Assembly (NCBI GenBank): GCA_026826555.1
Contig: JAKSZT010054001.1
Span: 1,614,151 to 1,678,150, forward strand
Reading direction: 5' to 3'
DNA from: Tolypeutes matacus
Lineage: Eukaryota > Chordata > Mammalia > Cingulata > Chlamyphoridae
DNA: 64,000 nucleotides
A program made the translations under genes and the position numbers. Positions within the stretch are counted from its first letter, which is position 1, and every line of letters begins with the position of its first letter. The notes beneath the pieces are model-generated. The model searched no databases, was not told the DNA's origin, and saw only the letters and a program-made list of their open reading frames with translations. Positions 25,171 through 36,119 of the stretch are shown here, piece by piece.

Positions 25171-25760
25171 CCTGGTTGTTAATATATATTTTGTGAATGG
25201 CTACCTGAATACATGAATTGGTTAATTAATTAATATTTGCTATGACAAGCATATATAAAACGTTAAAGGTAACACTCTAAAATAAGATTAGGAAAATGAA
25301 ATTTTTTTCACCACCATGAAATATGTCCAGGGAGTGCTTATAGTGCAACTGGGAAGGCTCAGGTAGAGCTTTCCATTGGGTCCCATGGGAAGGACCCTCT
25401 GTGACTGCATCAACTACCAATATCCAAAGGAAGCACACAGTAAGGAGAACTACTTGCTATGCAGAACTACCCATGCAGCTAAGGATTGAGAGCTACATCC
25501 ATTACTTATAAAGCCTGCCTGAATATTTCAGTGTAAGTTAGTCAACTGTCCAAGCACTCAAAATGCAAGTGAAGGTCATACATAATAAGCAGGGGGGAAT
25601 AAACTACAGTGACCCCTGGAAGACACACAAGCACTCAATTCTCCATCAGGAGATCTGAAACTTTTAGATGTAGTTATGCTAGCTGATCACAGGGCTTTTA
25701 TCAGGAATAGAATTACAAAGACTCAAGGAAAGCACAATGTTTTGTTTTACAAAAAAACTC
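25171..25760. other. Intron, nothing recognised
   Basis: Non-coding sequence between the LTR-like segment and the left arm of the inverted duplication. Confidence 0.5.
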
Positions 25761-25823
25761 TACTATTAAGAGTGAAAGGTGGCTCCATTAATCATCACAC
25801 TGGGACACAGGTATAAATCAAGA
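25761..25823 (+). repeat. Left arm of a 63-bp inverted duplication
   Basis: Starts 'tactattaagagtgaaagg' and ends 'gtataaatcaaga'. Its reverse complement occurs at 26532-26594 with one difference (the G at 25770 pairs with a position that would predict A). The identity stops abruptly at both ends. Confidence 0.95.
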
Positions 25824-25929
25824 TGTTCCGTGTAAATTGGGGTATATGGTGACACCCCCCTCTTTTCACTATGAACAGTTTTAGTGCAAAGACTAAGCTT
25901 GTCTTATTCTTCTTAGCTGAAGAAGCCCC

Positions 25930-26155
25930 TGGGCATAGTGGTTAAAAATAAAATCAATTGTGTTTGAATCTTATCTCTGCCCTTAACTGGCAATGCGACC
26001 TTTGGCAGGACCCTTAAGCCATCTGTGCCTCAGTTTCCCATCTTTAAAGTAAACTAATAATAATATTTAACTCATAGTATTGTTGTGAGGATTAGATGAG
26101 TAAATATATGATAAAAAACTATAGTAAACACTCAATGAGGATTTGCCATTATTTT
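25930..26155 (+). repeat. MIR SINE, nearly full length
   Basis: Head 'gggcatagtggttaaaaata', 'gtttgaatcttatctctgcc', core 'gtgcctcagtttcccatctt', then 'gttgtgaggattagatgagt' and tail 'gtaaacactcaatgagg'. It lies between the two arms of the inverted duplication. Confidence 0.92.
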
Positions 26156-26531
26156 CTTTGTATATAATCAGTGTCTCTGAAAGTCCAGTCTTCTCCTTTT
26201 ATAGGACAGGTTGCAACCAGATTTGGGGAAGACTAGGTGAGGGAACCATGTCAAGCCATTCACCCCAACAGTAGATGCAGGAGCCCTTTCAACAATTCTT
26301 AAGATACATCACAAAGACAGCTGTACCTGCGCAGTCATGAGACTGACTGCACCTGCATATGTATAAACATATATGAAACCTCAGACTTGTGCATATTGAT
26401 GAAGGCAAACATATCTAGCACCAGCACACACAGATTCTGAGAATCTTACTGGAAGGGCATGGGAAGGAATATTTAACTCCTAAGAAGATGGTAATTTTTG
26501 CCTATAAGTCTATGATCTAAAGTTTTCTCAG

Positions 26532-26594
26532 TCTTGATTTATACCTGTGTCCCAGTGTGATGATTAATGGAGCCACCTTTCACTTTTAATAGTA
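26532..26594 (-). repeat. Right arm of the 63-bp inverted duplication
   Basis: The reverse complement of 25761-25823 with a single mismatch. The intervening 708 bp contain a MIR and unique sequence. Neither arm is flanked by a recognised element end. Confidence 0.95.
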
Positions 26595-26780
26595 TTCTGC
26601 AAATTTTACATCTCTCCTAATTAGGGGAGATTCAATAAAGTCACATAATCAAAATACAAGGTCAGAAAGTGCTAATTGCCACAGCAAAGCAATAAACAAA
26701 AAAAGTTATGTTTGGGGAACATAAAGGAAGAATGGATACTACCCTGTTTCAGAGATAAAACTATTCATTATTTCCCAGTA

Positions 26781-27250
26781 TGTATATGTTTGGGATTGAA
26801 TTATGTACCTCAGAAAACATATTATTAATCTTAATCCATGCCTATGTGTGTGAACCAATTTGTAAATAGGACTATTGAAGATGTTATTAGTTAAGGTGTT
26901 CCCAAACTGAATGAGGGTGGGCCTTAACCAATACAGCCGATGCCCTTACAAGCAAAGGAAATTGGACATGGGAAAAGCCAAGTGGAGGAGCTAGCTGGAA
27001 GTCAATGGAAACTGGAACCAGGAGAAAAAGGAGTAGACACCACCACGTGCATTGCCATGTGACAGAAAAGCCAAGGACCAAGGGTTGCCCATAGTCAGCT
27101 CCAGAAAGTCATAGTCTTCAGGAAAAAGCATTGCCTTGATGACAACTCAATTTTGGACTTCACCTAGCCTCAAAACCATGAACCAACAAATTCTACTTGT
27201 TTAAGCCAACCCATTGTATGGTATTTGTTTTAGCAGCCAGGAAACTAAGA
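26781..27250 (+). mobile_element. Xenarthran MaLR-like solo LTR, copy 2
   Basis: Begins 'tgtatatgtttgggattgaa', with 'ccaatttgtaaataggacta', 'gttaaggtgttcccaaactg', 'agccaaggaccaaggg', and ends 'tggtatttgttttagcagcc' 'aggaaactaaga'. The bases before it (CAGTA) and after it (TAGTA) agree at four of five positions, as for a 5-bp target-site duplication. It is the best-preserved of the three copies. Confidence 0.85.
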
Positions 27251-27715
27251 TAGTATATAATGTAGATAAAGTATGAAATTTAAATAAGTGCTCCTTTCCT
27301 TACTCTAAATTTAATACTGGCTACAAAGGAACTGGTATAGACCACAGACACTGTGGATATTTGATAAGCACAGATGGATTATTTTCATCTTTCCCTAATT
27401 TTAGCACTAACCAAGAACTAGTGTTGTTGTTGTTTTTAATTCCATAAAAAACAACAAAGAAGACCTTGTTCTGGACAAAGATTGAGCAGATGCACTTTTC
27501 TCTATTCTTTCTACTAAATATAGATTTTTTAAAAACCTGAAAAGTACATATAAAACAAATAGAAGACTCTGGATGATTGAAAGAAGGTACTGACTAGGAA
27601 CCTCAGGACCCAAGGAACAACACAGTGGTGAGTTCCACTGGTTTTTCATTTTGCCTTATAATATCCCGAACTGGGTGTTGGAGAAGACAGCCATGCAGAA
27701 ATGCCAACAGGGAGA
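27251..27715. other. Intron, nothing recognised
   Basis: AT-rich with no gene seen. Open frames on the minus strand here have no recognisable content. Confidence 0.5.
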
Positions 27716-28825
27716 GTAAAAAAAAAGAAAGAAAGAAAGAAAAAGAAAGCCCCAAGAAAATCAATCAATATACCCCAAACCAAAAAAATCTCAACTTGAA
27801 TTAGAAAAGACAATCAACAGACCTAACGTGGGGATGACATAGCTGTTAGAACTATTTGACAAAGTTATTAAAGCAAACACCCTGACAATGCTTCAGTAAA
27901 CATTTATGAACATGCTTGAAACAAATGAATAAATAGAAAGTCCCAGCAAAGAAATAAAAGAGATAAAGAACCAAATGGGAATTTTAGAACTGAAAAATAC
28001 AATAATGAAATAAAGAAATTCATACCAAGACATATTGTAATAAAGTTTTTGTAAACTAAAGACAAAGAAAAAATCTTGAAAGCAGTGTGACAGAATTGAA
28101 ACCTTATATAGAGAGGGAAAAAATTCTCATGACAGGTAGATTTTGCATCAGAAATCACGGGGTCCAGAAGGAGGTGGCACAGCATTTTTCAAGTGCTTAA
28201 AGAAAAGAACTGTCAAACCCAGAATCCTATATCCAGAAACTTTACCCTTTAGAAATGAAGAGAGAGATAAAGACATTCACAAACAAAGGAAAACTAAGAG
28301 AATTTGTCACCAGCAGAACTACCCTAAAAGGATGGCTAAAATAAGTTCTTGAAAAAGAAAATAAATGATAAAAGGAGGAAATTTCAAGCACCAGGAAAGG
28401 AGAAAAAACAACAAAAAGAGCAAAAATATGGGTAAATGGATGAACAAATTGTTCTTCATATAATGAAATATTAATAACCAATGAAAAAGAGTGAGCTTTG
28501 GATATATTCAATGTTTATGGCTATTCTGAAAAAAGAAAAAAAAAAGAAAGAAAGAAAAGAAACCTGACAGAAATGAGTGCAAACTTTATGGTTCCATTTA
28601 TATCAAGAACAGTCAAAACTAATATATAGTGTTCAAAATCAAAATTGTTGCCGTTGAGAGATGAGGATTCACTGGATTGGGCAAAAGGGAACTTTCTGTT
28701 GTAATGGAAATATTCTCCACATTGATTAGTGTGTATATATTGTCAAAACTCATCATATTGTTATACGTACAGTATTTTCATTTCATTCTATGCAAATTTT
28801 ATCACAATTTTTAAAATAAAAGAAT
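27716..28825 (+). mobile_element. L1-type LINE fragment, rearranged
   Basis: The middle carries a phrase typical of old L1 copies: 'cagaatcctatatccagaaa', 'aaggaaaactaagagaattt', 'gtcaccagcagaactaccct'. The end (28640-28825) has 'tttctgttgtaatggaaata', 'ttctccacattgattagtg' and a final 'caatttttaaaataaa', as in L1 3' ends. A purine-rich (GAAA)n lies at 27719-27745 and another at 28530-28560. The two parts may be separate insertions. Confidence 0.65.
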
Positions 28826-29364
28826 GATTATGATATTATATTAAGCAATAATACCATGTATATCACTGTTTCCAGCTATGATTTTCAAGGCAGAAAATAA
28901 GTAATGGCTATCTGTGATTGGTAGCATACTTTTCTATTCATGTGTAGGTTATATTCCAAGAACAAAGGTAGCAGAACACAGAAAATTTAGAGTGAATATT
29001 TGCTCTTTTAATTCTTTATATTTGGAAATGAACCTGTATACTTAAAAAAAAATATTTACATCTAAACCATATAATTCAAAGGGTCTTTTTAAAAGAAGCA
29101 AACATTTGCTTTGTAGAAAAATAAACTAAGGTTTTTTACTGGCTTTTCATCACACACACATACACACACACACATATTAAGAGGAATATTACCATTAAAA
29201 TAGTTTTCAGAAAGATATTTAAGACAATAATTTATACTGATGGGGGACTGTTTCCCTCTAAATTGCTTTACTGCCCAGCTAGCAATAAAATGAGGTTGAC
29301 ATATTCCCTGTATTACCTGAAGGTGGCCACATCTCCCATCCCATGTGATCCTCTGCAATGTAAA
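28826..29364. other. Intron with a CA repeat
   Basis: A short interrupted (CA)n microsatellite sits at about 29151-29174. No gene is seen. Confidence 0.55.
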
Positions 29365-29822
29365 CTTGCCAGTTCTTCATCAAAAGCTGGAGTATAAATC
29401 CCTTCTCATTGAAGCTAAGCTGGCTGTAGTGACTTGCTTGTAACCAATAGAATACAGTAGAAATGATGCTGTGGGACTTCCAAGGGAAGGTCAGAAGAAG
29501 CCTTACAGGTTCTGCCTTAGTATCTTGGAATATGTGCTCTCTGTCGCTCCCTCTGGGAACCCAGTCTCCATGCTGTGAGAAGCCACATGTGTAGGCACTC
29601 TGGTGGACAGTCCTTGCTAAGCCCATCCTTTGAGTCATCTCATCCCAATAACCAGACTTCTGAGTTAAGGAAGCTTCCAGATGAGCCCAGCCTCCATTCA
29701 AGTCTTTCTCAATAAGGTCCCAGACTTTGGGAAGCAGAGACAAGCCATTTGAATTTCTGTCTGATAGAATCTGTAAGCCGGAATGGCTTATTACACAGCA
29801 ATAGGTAGCTGAAACATTTTCC
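29365..29822 (+). mobile_element. MLT1 (ERVL-MaLR) LTR
   Basis: 'gtgacttgcttgtaaccaat' 'agaatacagtagaaatgatg' matches the MLT1 segment around 'ggccaatagaatgtggcgga'. Then come 'gttctgccttagtatcttgg', 'gctgtgagaagccacatgtg', 'cagatgagcccagcctccat' and the end 'ggcttattacacagcaatag' 'gtagctgaaaca'. The 190-codon open frame on the minus strand at 29279-29851 is an antisense accident of this LTR. Confidence 0.8.
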
Positions 29823-30139
29823 CTCAATTTGCTTAAGTCCCCAGAAAGCAATCATATGATGTTGACTGACTGCCTAAAATGAATCATAGTCATTCCTGAC
29901 CATATTATCCTAAAGGAAAGAGAAGCACCTGAGACTCTACATTTAACTTTGGGGTTGACCTGGAGTGGTAGAGTGTCACTTTAACAGAATGATGGTCCTA
30001 CATTTAAATTTACAGGTTTCCTAGAAGAGGTACCATTTCCTCTCTACTCTTCTCTTTCAAACATCACTGTTACTGATTCTGATGACATTTGCCTGACTGA
30101 ACCACGCCATGATTCAGTGTGCTGAAAATAGCACACAAG

Positions 30140-30315
30140 CTATGGGGTTCTTCTCTTTTGGTGTGCAAAGTCCAGCTTTGATATATACTATCTGGTGATC
30201 TTGGGCAACATTTTGTGCCTCATCTGTAAAATTGTCATACTAATACTTTATTTGTAAAGAATATTGAGATTATTAGAAATAATGATTAAAGTACAGTGCT
30301 TGACACAATGTGGAA
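30140..30315 (+). repeat. MIR SINE fragment
   Basis: 'tggtgatcttgggcaacatt', 'tgcctcatctgtaaaattgt', then 'aatgattaaagtacagtgct' 'tgacacaatgtgg' follow the MIR core and tail. Confidence 0.75.
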
Positions 30316-30319
30316 GTCC

Positions 30320-31490
30320 CCAAATTTGCAGCTCTTTCAATTAGACACACTCCCTCACACATATGGATATTAGTTTAGAGTCTGTACCTTAAAGGTTATG
30401 TTCCTTCTCTAGACTAGGACTTTTTCCAACTAAGTGCAAATGACAGAGTGTTCAGTATCTTAATAGTTGGTGGTCCTTTACTCATATAATTGGGGCTCCT
30501 GGAAGATTCCACATCACTATTCAGTGGAAACCCTTTCTTTCCAGAGCCTTTAGAACAGCCATTGTCATATAGAAACTCCCTGAGAAATGCCACCAGGAAT
30601 TCCCATTAAAATTCTAATAAATGTTTTCCAACTAACACATTATGTTCTGAATTTATAGGAACAATCTGAGTAAAAAAGGTCTTGGCTGTCATTTAATGGA
30701 ATTATTATGAATGCAAATTCATATGCAGATTATTGGACTGTATTCATTTCATCATACAGGAGCACTTTAAAATTAATTTCAGAAAAAGGGCACTCCATAA
30801 TAAACTTTTAATTTCAAGAATTGCACAAGGTAAGGGCTGAAAATGACAATAGGCCAGGTACCATGTCATCTCTGATATACTACAACACTTCTTTATGAGC
30901 ACATTAGAATTCGGAGAGCCAATAATAAAAAGTAGTGATGCTGAGATGATGAATTGATGCTATGCAATTAGACCTATTAGAATTCACAAGAGTCGACAGG
31001 CAATAATCAAACCCTTTTCATGCTGCCCATTGCAATTATCTTTGCACTTAAGAATCAACAAAGCACATAATTACTTGCACTCGATTAAGGAATTCATGAG
31101 AAATGGAATTTTAATTAGTGTGTAGAAAATTTGGGCCATTTATTACTTTACAGGACAACAAATTGTGAAAACTAGTTGAGGAGTTAAAACCAGATCAGAA
31201 GTGATAGATGCTTGGCTGTGCTTGGCTGACAATGGTGAGGAACTTGCACAGTGAAAATTTCCAATAGTTCCTACCCCCTGAAATGATTAATAAAATAAAC
31301 TTACTATTAGGGACTCAATAAGCAGTAAGTAGATTGTTGATATTGTTGTTGATTAATAAAGCAGACATCAAATCCATTCCCAATTTGACTTTTCCAAACC
31401 ATAATATTTCACAGTATTCACACACACATACCCACACACACAGATTCACTCAGACACAACCCACTCCAGAATCAACAAATATTTATTATT
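30320..31490. other. Repeat-free block, candidate conserved non-coding sequence
   Basis: No transposon is recognisable over about 1.1 kb, except a short CA-rich patch at 31420-31443. The part from 30620 to 31160 keeps several CpGs (in 'attcggag', 'agtcgaca', 'actcgatt') and has many homeodomain-type cores such as TTAATTAG and ATAATTAC. This is the composition of developmental enhancers, but only comparison can show conservation. Confidence 0.4.
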
Positions 31491-31663
31491 TACTGTAGTA
31501 GTTGGGCAGTTTGATGTAATTATGAATTCCAAAAAAATAGATATTGGATTACACTTGTAAACTGGTCTATTAATCTGGGCATGATTAAGTGATGATTAGG
31601 GCATTGACTAGGCCACGTCAGCAGGGCATTCAGCCCTACCCCTTGATGGGTGGGGGAATCAAA

Positions 31664-31670
31664 TATAAAA
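31664..31670 (+). promoter_or_regulatory. TATA box of the LTR
   Basis: TATAAAA inside the U3-like part of the LTR, followed 330 bp later by AATAAA. Whether it still drives transcription cannot be seen. Confidence 0.6.
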
Positions 31671-31999
31671 GGCAAGGCAAAGGACAAAGGGAGCAGTTCT
31701 GATGTTGGAGTTTTGATGCTGGAGCCCAGGGAGGTCAGCAGACAGAGGAGCTTGGTCGTGAGGAAGGAGAGAAGGCCCCAGGATAGAGACAAGCCGTTTG
31801 CCTCATAGTCTACAGCTGGCCTTGTGGAGGAAACAGAGGCTCTGAGCCCAGAGAGAAATGCAGCCCCGGGAAGAGAGGAACCCAAGAAGCCTGAACCCTG
31901 GCAAACATCGGCAGCTGTCTTGCTCCAACATGTGGCAATGGACCTTGGTAAGGGAAGAAACTTAGCTTTATGGCCCAGTAACTGTGGACTTCTACCCCA

Positions 32000-32005
32000 A
32001 ATAAA
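32000..32005 (+). terminator. Poly(A) signal of the LTR (AATAAA)
   Basis: AATAAA near the 3' end of the solo LTR in its sense orientation, about 66 bp before the LTR end. Confidence 0.6.
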
Positions 32006-32407
32006 TACCCTTTATAAAGACCAACCTATTTCTGGTATTTTGCATCAGCACCCCTTTGGCTGACTAATACACTTACATTTGTGTATAAAAAATAAAGTGC
32101 ATACCATTAATAAGAGTGAGATTATTATTTCAATATGGAGTTTAAAAATTTACTTTGTGAAGCTTATGCTTATTCAACTTGTAATTTTTTGTTAATTATG
32201 AAAAGCTACTTTGTAATGACTGTTTTTAAAAATATTTATTCATAACACACACTTTCTTTTAATGCACATGACCTTGGGCAAGAAGATTAAATTAGCGTAG
32301 TGCAACTCAGATATAAATATCACGATGACCCCCATTTTTCTCATCTGCATTTCCATTTTCTTTCTGCACTGACAGACATTGTGGGTCATGAGGTAGAAAA
32401 GACTTCA

Positions 32408-33780
32408 TAATGCCTTGTTTTTTCTTTATTAGAGAAGTTGTGGGTTTATAGAACAACTGTGCTTAAAATCCCCATATACCACCCTATTATAAACACCTTG
32501 AATTGCTGTGGAAAATGTTACAATTGATGAGAGTACATTTTTATAAGTGTACTATTAACCGTAGTCTATGGCTTAACTTAGGGTTTCACAGTGTGTGTAG
32601 TATAGTTCCATGGCTTTTTTTTTTTTTTTTTTTCTATTCTGTTACCATATATACAACCTAACAATCTCCCTTTTAATCACATTCAGATATAAATTTCAAT
32701 GTTGTTCATTATTTCCACCATATTGTGTCACCATCACTTCCATCCATTACCAAACATTACCACTATTCCAAGTAGGAATCTTGTTCTTTTTTAAGCCTTA
32801 ACTTCTTATTTCCTACCCCCACCCCATCCCCTGGTAACCTATATTCTAGATTCTGACTCTCTGGATTTGCTTATTTTAATTATTTCAAATCATTGAGATC
32901 ATACAATATTTGTCCTTTTACCTCTGGTGTATTTCATGCAACATGATGTCTTAAAAGGTTCATCCATGTTATCACATATATCAGGACTTCATTCCCCTTT
33001 ATGGTTGAATAATATTTCATTGTATGTTTATACCACATTTTATTTATCCATTCATCAGTTGATGGACACTTTGGTTGCTTCCATCTTTTGGTAATTGCGA
33101 GTAATGCTTCTATGAATATTGGTTGCAAATATCTGTCCGAGTTCCTGCTTTCAATTCTTTTGGGTATATACATAGTAGTGGGATTGCCATGTCATCTTAG
33201 CTTTCTGAGGAACTGCCACCATGTCTTAGGTAATGTTTACGTTATCACCAGTAATGAATGAGTGTTCCAATTTCTCCACATCCTCTCCAACATGTGTTGT
33301 TTTTCCCTTTTTTTAAAAAAATAGTAGCCATTCTAATGGGTGTGAAATGGTATCTCATTGTAGTTTTGATTTGCATATCCCTGATGGCTAACGATGTTGA
33401 ACATCTTTTCATGTGCTTTCTAGCCATTTGTATATCTTCTCTGGAGAGATGTCTATTCAAGTCTTTTGCTCATTTTAAAAAAATTGGGTTGTTTGTTTTT
33501 GTTGTTAAATTGAAGGATTTCTATGTATATTAAATATTAAACTTTTATTGGATATGTGGTTTCCAAATATTTTCTCCCACTGTGTAGGTTATCATTTTAC
33601 TTTCATGATAAAATCTTTGAGGTACAAAAGTTTTTAATTTTGATGAGGTCCCATTTATCTTTTTTTTTTTTCTTTTGTTGCTTGTGCCTTGGGTGTAAAG
33701 TCTAAGAAACCATTGCTTAACACAATGTCCTGAAGATGCTTCTCTCTGTTTTCTTCCATCATAATGCCTTTTAATTACAG
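32408..33780 (-). mobile_element. L1 LINE, 5'-truncated, antisense
   Basis: On the plus strand it shows reverse-complemented L1 3' UTR (32408-32940) and then ORF2. Markers are 'ttccaatttctccacatcct', 'gtgaaatggtatctcattgt' and 'agttttgatttgcatatccc'. On the minus strand the frame at 33245-33460 encodes a recognisable L1 ORF2 C-terminal segment with [11 protein letters not shown] and TTMRYHFTP. The reading frame is broken further along. A T19 run at about 32614-32632 lies within it. It inserted in the MACROD2 sense orientation. Confidence 0.92.
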
Positions 33781-33785
33781 GAACT

Positions 33786-35095
33786 TTATAATTTACAAAA
33801 TTCTACCATGCACATTAGAATCCCACTTGAGTTTTAGGCACTCTTCAAGACAGATTTCTCAGATATTTGTTAATTTACTCTCTTTTATATGCTGCTGCTT
33901 CTTCCTGGGATGACTGATGGTTTTAAATCACTTTAAAAATAAAATGAACTTTAAAATATAATTCAAACAAAGCATATAAAGGGCAAGAAATACTAATGTG
34001 TGAGCTCTTGGGCTGTGTCAAGTATTGCAGTTGAATACTAACTTTAGTCCTGAATATTGGATTATTAGATGGCATAGTAGACATCCTTAACAGTAGCTTT
34101 ACAAATAATGAGGGAACATTCTGTATATAGACATTATATTGTCTTCAAAGAACCAGAGGGCTTGTGAGTACATCTTATCAAAAAGTTTTCCCCATGTAAC
34201 TATAGTGATATAACTTTGGCATAATCTGTTTTTTAATATGGCTAATTTTTAGAGCACCAGAAGAATATGAAGGTCGTTTAGACCTTCATATCTCTTTCAA
34301 ATACCAGACACTTTGAATGATTTTTGAGTGATAATCATTTCACATAGCAGTTCTTTTATGACCTCAAAACAGTACTGCTCTAGATCCAGGCAAAAGGGGC
34401 CCTTCCCTGGATCCTACAATTTAGAGGTCTCTCTACACATCACAGACACAAATGTGCAATTTATTTTTGTCACTTGGGATCTAGCATACAAAACTGGTAG
34501 AGCTGTGATGTGTAATTCTAAACCTCTGATCTCATAATTAACACTGTTCAGTCCCCAAGGAAATGCTTTTCCACAACTTATCCTATATCGCAAAACTAAA
34601 GAAGCTGCTCTTGAATGTCATGAGGGTTATGGATAGTGCAACTACTGACATCAGAGGTAATCAGAGTGGAGGCAGGATTCAGTAATACAAGTGCTTAGGG
34701 AACAGAAAAGTCATGAATTAGCTTGTCAAATCCTTTCTATAAAATAGCATGAATGCAATAGATTCTCATATAATGAAGTGATGCTTCCTGGAAGAAACAA
34801 GCCTCCATTTCCTTGCTTTTCTTCATGTATCACATTGTGGTTTTGAGACGTGTGCATGCATTAGTAGTACATGTGTAACAGTTGCACATAGAAGCTGTGG
34901 AACATATTGCAAATAATGAAAAATTTATATCATTGTTGAATGTGTGTGTTGGCTTGAACCATTTCTTTTAAATGTTTACTCTTAAACCCACATAGCATGA
35001 GGGCTCCATTTGAACTCTTATCCTGGGTCCTGCAAATGTTAGGGGAGACATGGCCCAGAGCGTTAAAATTGTACATGTCAAATTAGAAAGAGGTC
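33786..35095. other. Intron with a small perfect hairpin
   Basis: No gene is seen. A perfect 11-bp inverted repeat lies at 34265-34291. Confidence 0.55.
34265..34291. repeat. Perfect 11-bp hairpin with a 5-nt loop
   Basis: The left arm 'atatgaaggtc' and right arm 'gaccttcatat' are exact reverse complements around 'gttta'. No T-run follows. Confidence 0.9.
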
Positions 35096-35099
35096 TCTC

Positions 35100-35535
35100 T
35101 GACCAAGAGGTGGAAACAACCCAAGTGTCCATCAAAGATGAGTGGGTAAACAAAAGTGGTCTAGCCATACAAGGGAATACGATACAGCCATAAAAAGGAA
35201 TGAAGTTCTGATACATGCTGCAACATGAATGAAACTTGAAAATATTATGCTAAGTGAAAGAAGCCAGACACAAGATGGCAAATATTGTATGACTCCATTT
35301 ATATGAAGTATCTAGAATAAGCAAATTCATAGAGACAGAAAGTAGAAGAGAGACTTACCAGATGCTGGGGGAAGGGGAACAGGGAGTTAATGCTTTTAGG
35401 CACAGAGTTTCTCTTTGGGGAAATGAAAAGGTTTTGGTAGTGGATGGTGGTGATGGTAGTACAACATGGTAAATGTAATTAATGCCACTGAATTGTACAG
35501 TTAAAATGGTTAAAATGACAAATTTTATGTATATA
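35100..35535 (+). mobile_element. L1 LINE 3' fragment
   Basis: 'ggaaacaacccaagtgtcca', 'gatacagccataaaaaggaa', 'gaaacttgaaaatattatgc', 'taagtgaaagaagccagaca' and 'ttatatgaagtatctagaat' are characteristic of the L1 ORF2 end and 3' UTR. It ends in a region that has become the TA repeat. Confidence 0.9.
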
Positions 35536-35539
35536 TGTA

Positions 35540-35542
<3 letters not shown>

Positions 35543-35578
<36 letters not shown>
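35543..35578. repeat. (TA)n microsatellite
   Basis: About 18 uninterrupted TA units, directly after the L1 tail, from which it may have grown. Confidence 0.9.
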
Positions 35579-35581
<3 letters not shown>

Positions 35582-35765
35582 ACTAATCATTAGTCCTATT
35601 TTACAGGTAATAAAATTGAGACACATAGAGGAAGCCTGTGCTAGAGAACCCAGTTCCCTTCTAAACATTCCAAGAGAATTTCTACTAAGCCATGTTTCAT
35701 CCCTCTGTAGTTAACTCGTATTTTACGTCAAAGTTGCAGGTAGTTTGAATACTTCTAAATTAGTC

Positions 35766-35925
35766 GTTCTCCAAGTGTGGTTCATGGACCAATAGCATCA
35801 GAACTACCTGGTAGTTTGTTAGAAATGCAGAATCTCAGGCCCTGCACCAGACCTGCCAGATCAGAATCTCTTGGGGTAGGGCCAGGAAGCTGTTTAATGA
35901 GCTCTCCTGTGACTTGTTTATGTAC
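35766..35925 (-). mobile_element. MER5-type hAT element, antisense (first of two)
   Basis: 'ttctccaagtgtggttcatg' 'gaccaatagcatcagaacta', then 'gttagaaatgcagaatctca' 'ggccctgcaccagacctgcc', is the reverse complement of MER5A. Confidence 0.8.
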
Positions 35926-35954
35926 TCCCAGCAGATAATATGCTTCTAACCCCT

Positions 35955-36118
35955 TGCTACTCAGTGTGGTTCATGGACCAGAAGTATCAGCATCTCCTGG
36001 GAACTGGTTGGAAATGTAAAATCACAGGCTCCACCAGATGTACCAAATCAGAATCTGCATTTTAACAAGCTCCTCGGAGGATGTGTATAAGCATGAAAGT
36101 TTGAGAACTGCTGCTCTG
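35955..36118 (-). mobile_element. MER5-type hAT element, antisense (second of two)
   Basis: 'ctactcagtgtggttcatgg' 'accagaagtatcagcatctc', 'gcattttaacaagctcctcg' and 'aagtttgagaactgctgctc' give a second, independent MER5-type copy in the same orientation, 30 bp from the first. Confidence 0.85.
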
Positions 36119-36119
36119 A

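Larger units (their letters stand above)
31494..32071 (+). mobile_element. Solo LTR of a xenarthran ERV (TATA and poly(A) signal visible)
   Basis: TG...CA ends: it begins 'tgtagtagttgggcag' and ends 'gctgactaataca'. The flanks TTTAC and CTTAC agree at four of five positions, as for a 5-bp target-site duplication. A TATAAAA box is at 31664-31670 and AATAAA at 32000-32005, in the right order for a plus-strand LTR. No internal retroviral sequence adjoins it. It is related to the LTR at 61228-61799, which lies in the opposite orientation, and it runs against the MACROD2 transcript. Confidence 0.85.

Noticed and set aside
29279..29851. A 190-codon open frame on the minus strand, the longest in the window
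   Set aside because: It lies antisense within an MLT1 LTR, has no known domain and no coding-like features.
33245..33460. Minus-strand frame resembling reverse-transcriptase-related protein
   Set aside because: It is the C-terminal part of L1 ORF2 in a truncated copy, annotated as a repeat and not as a host gene.
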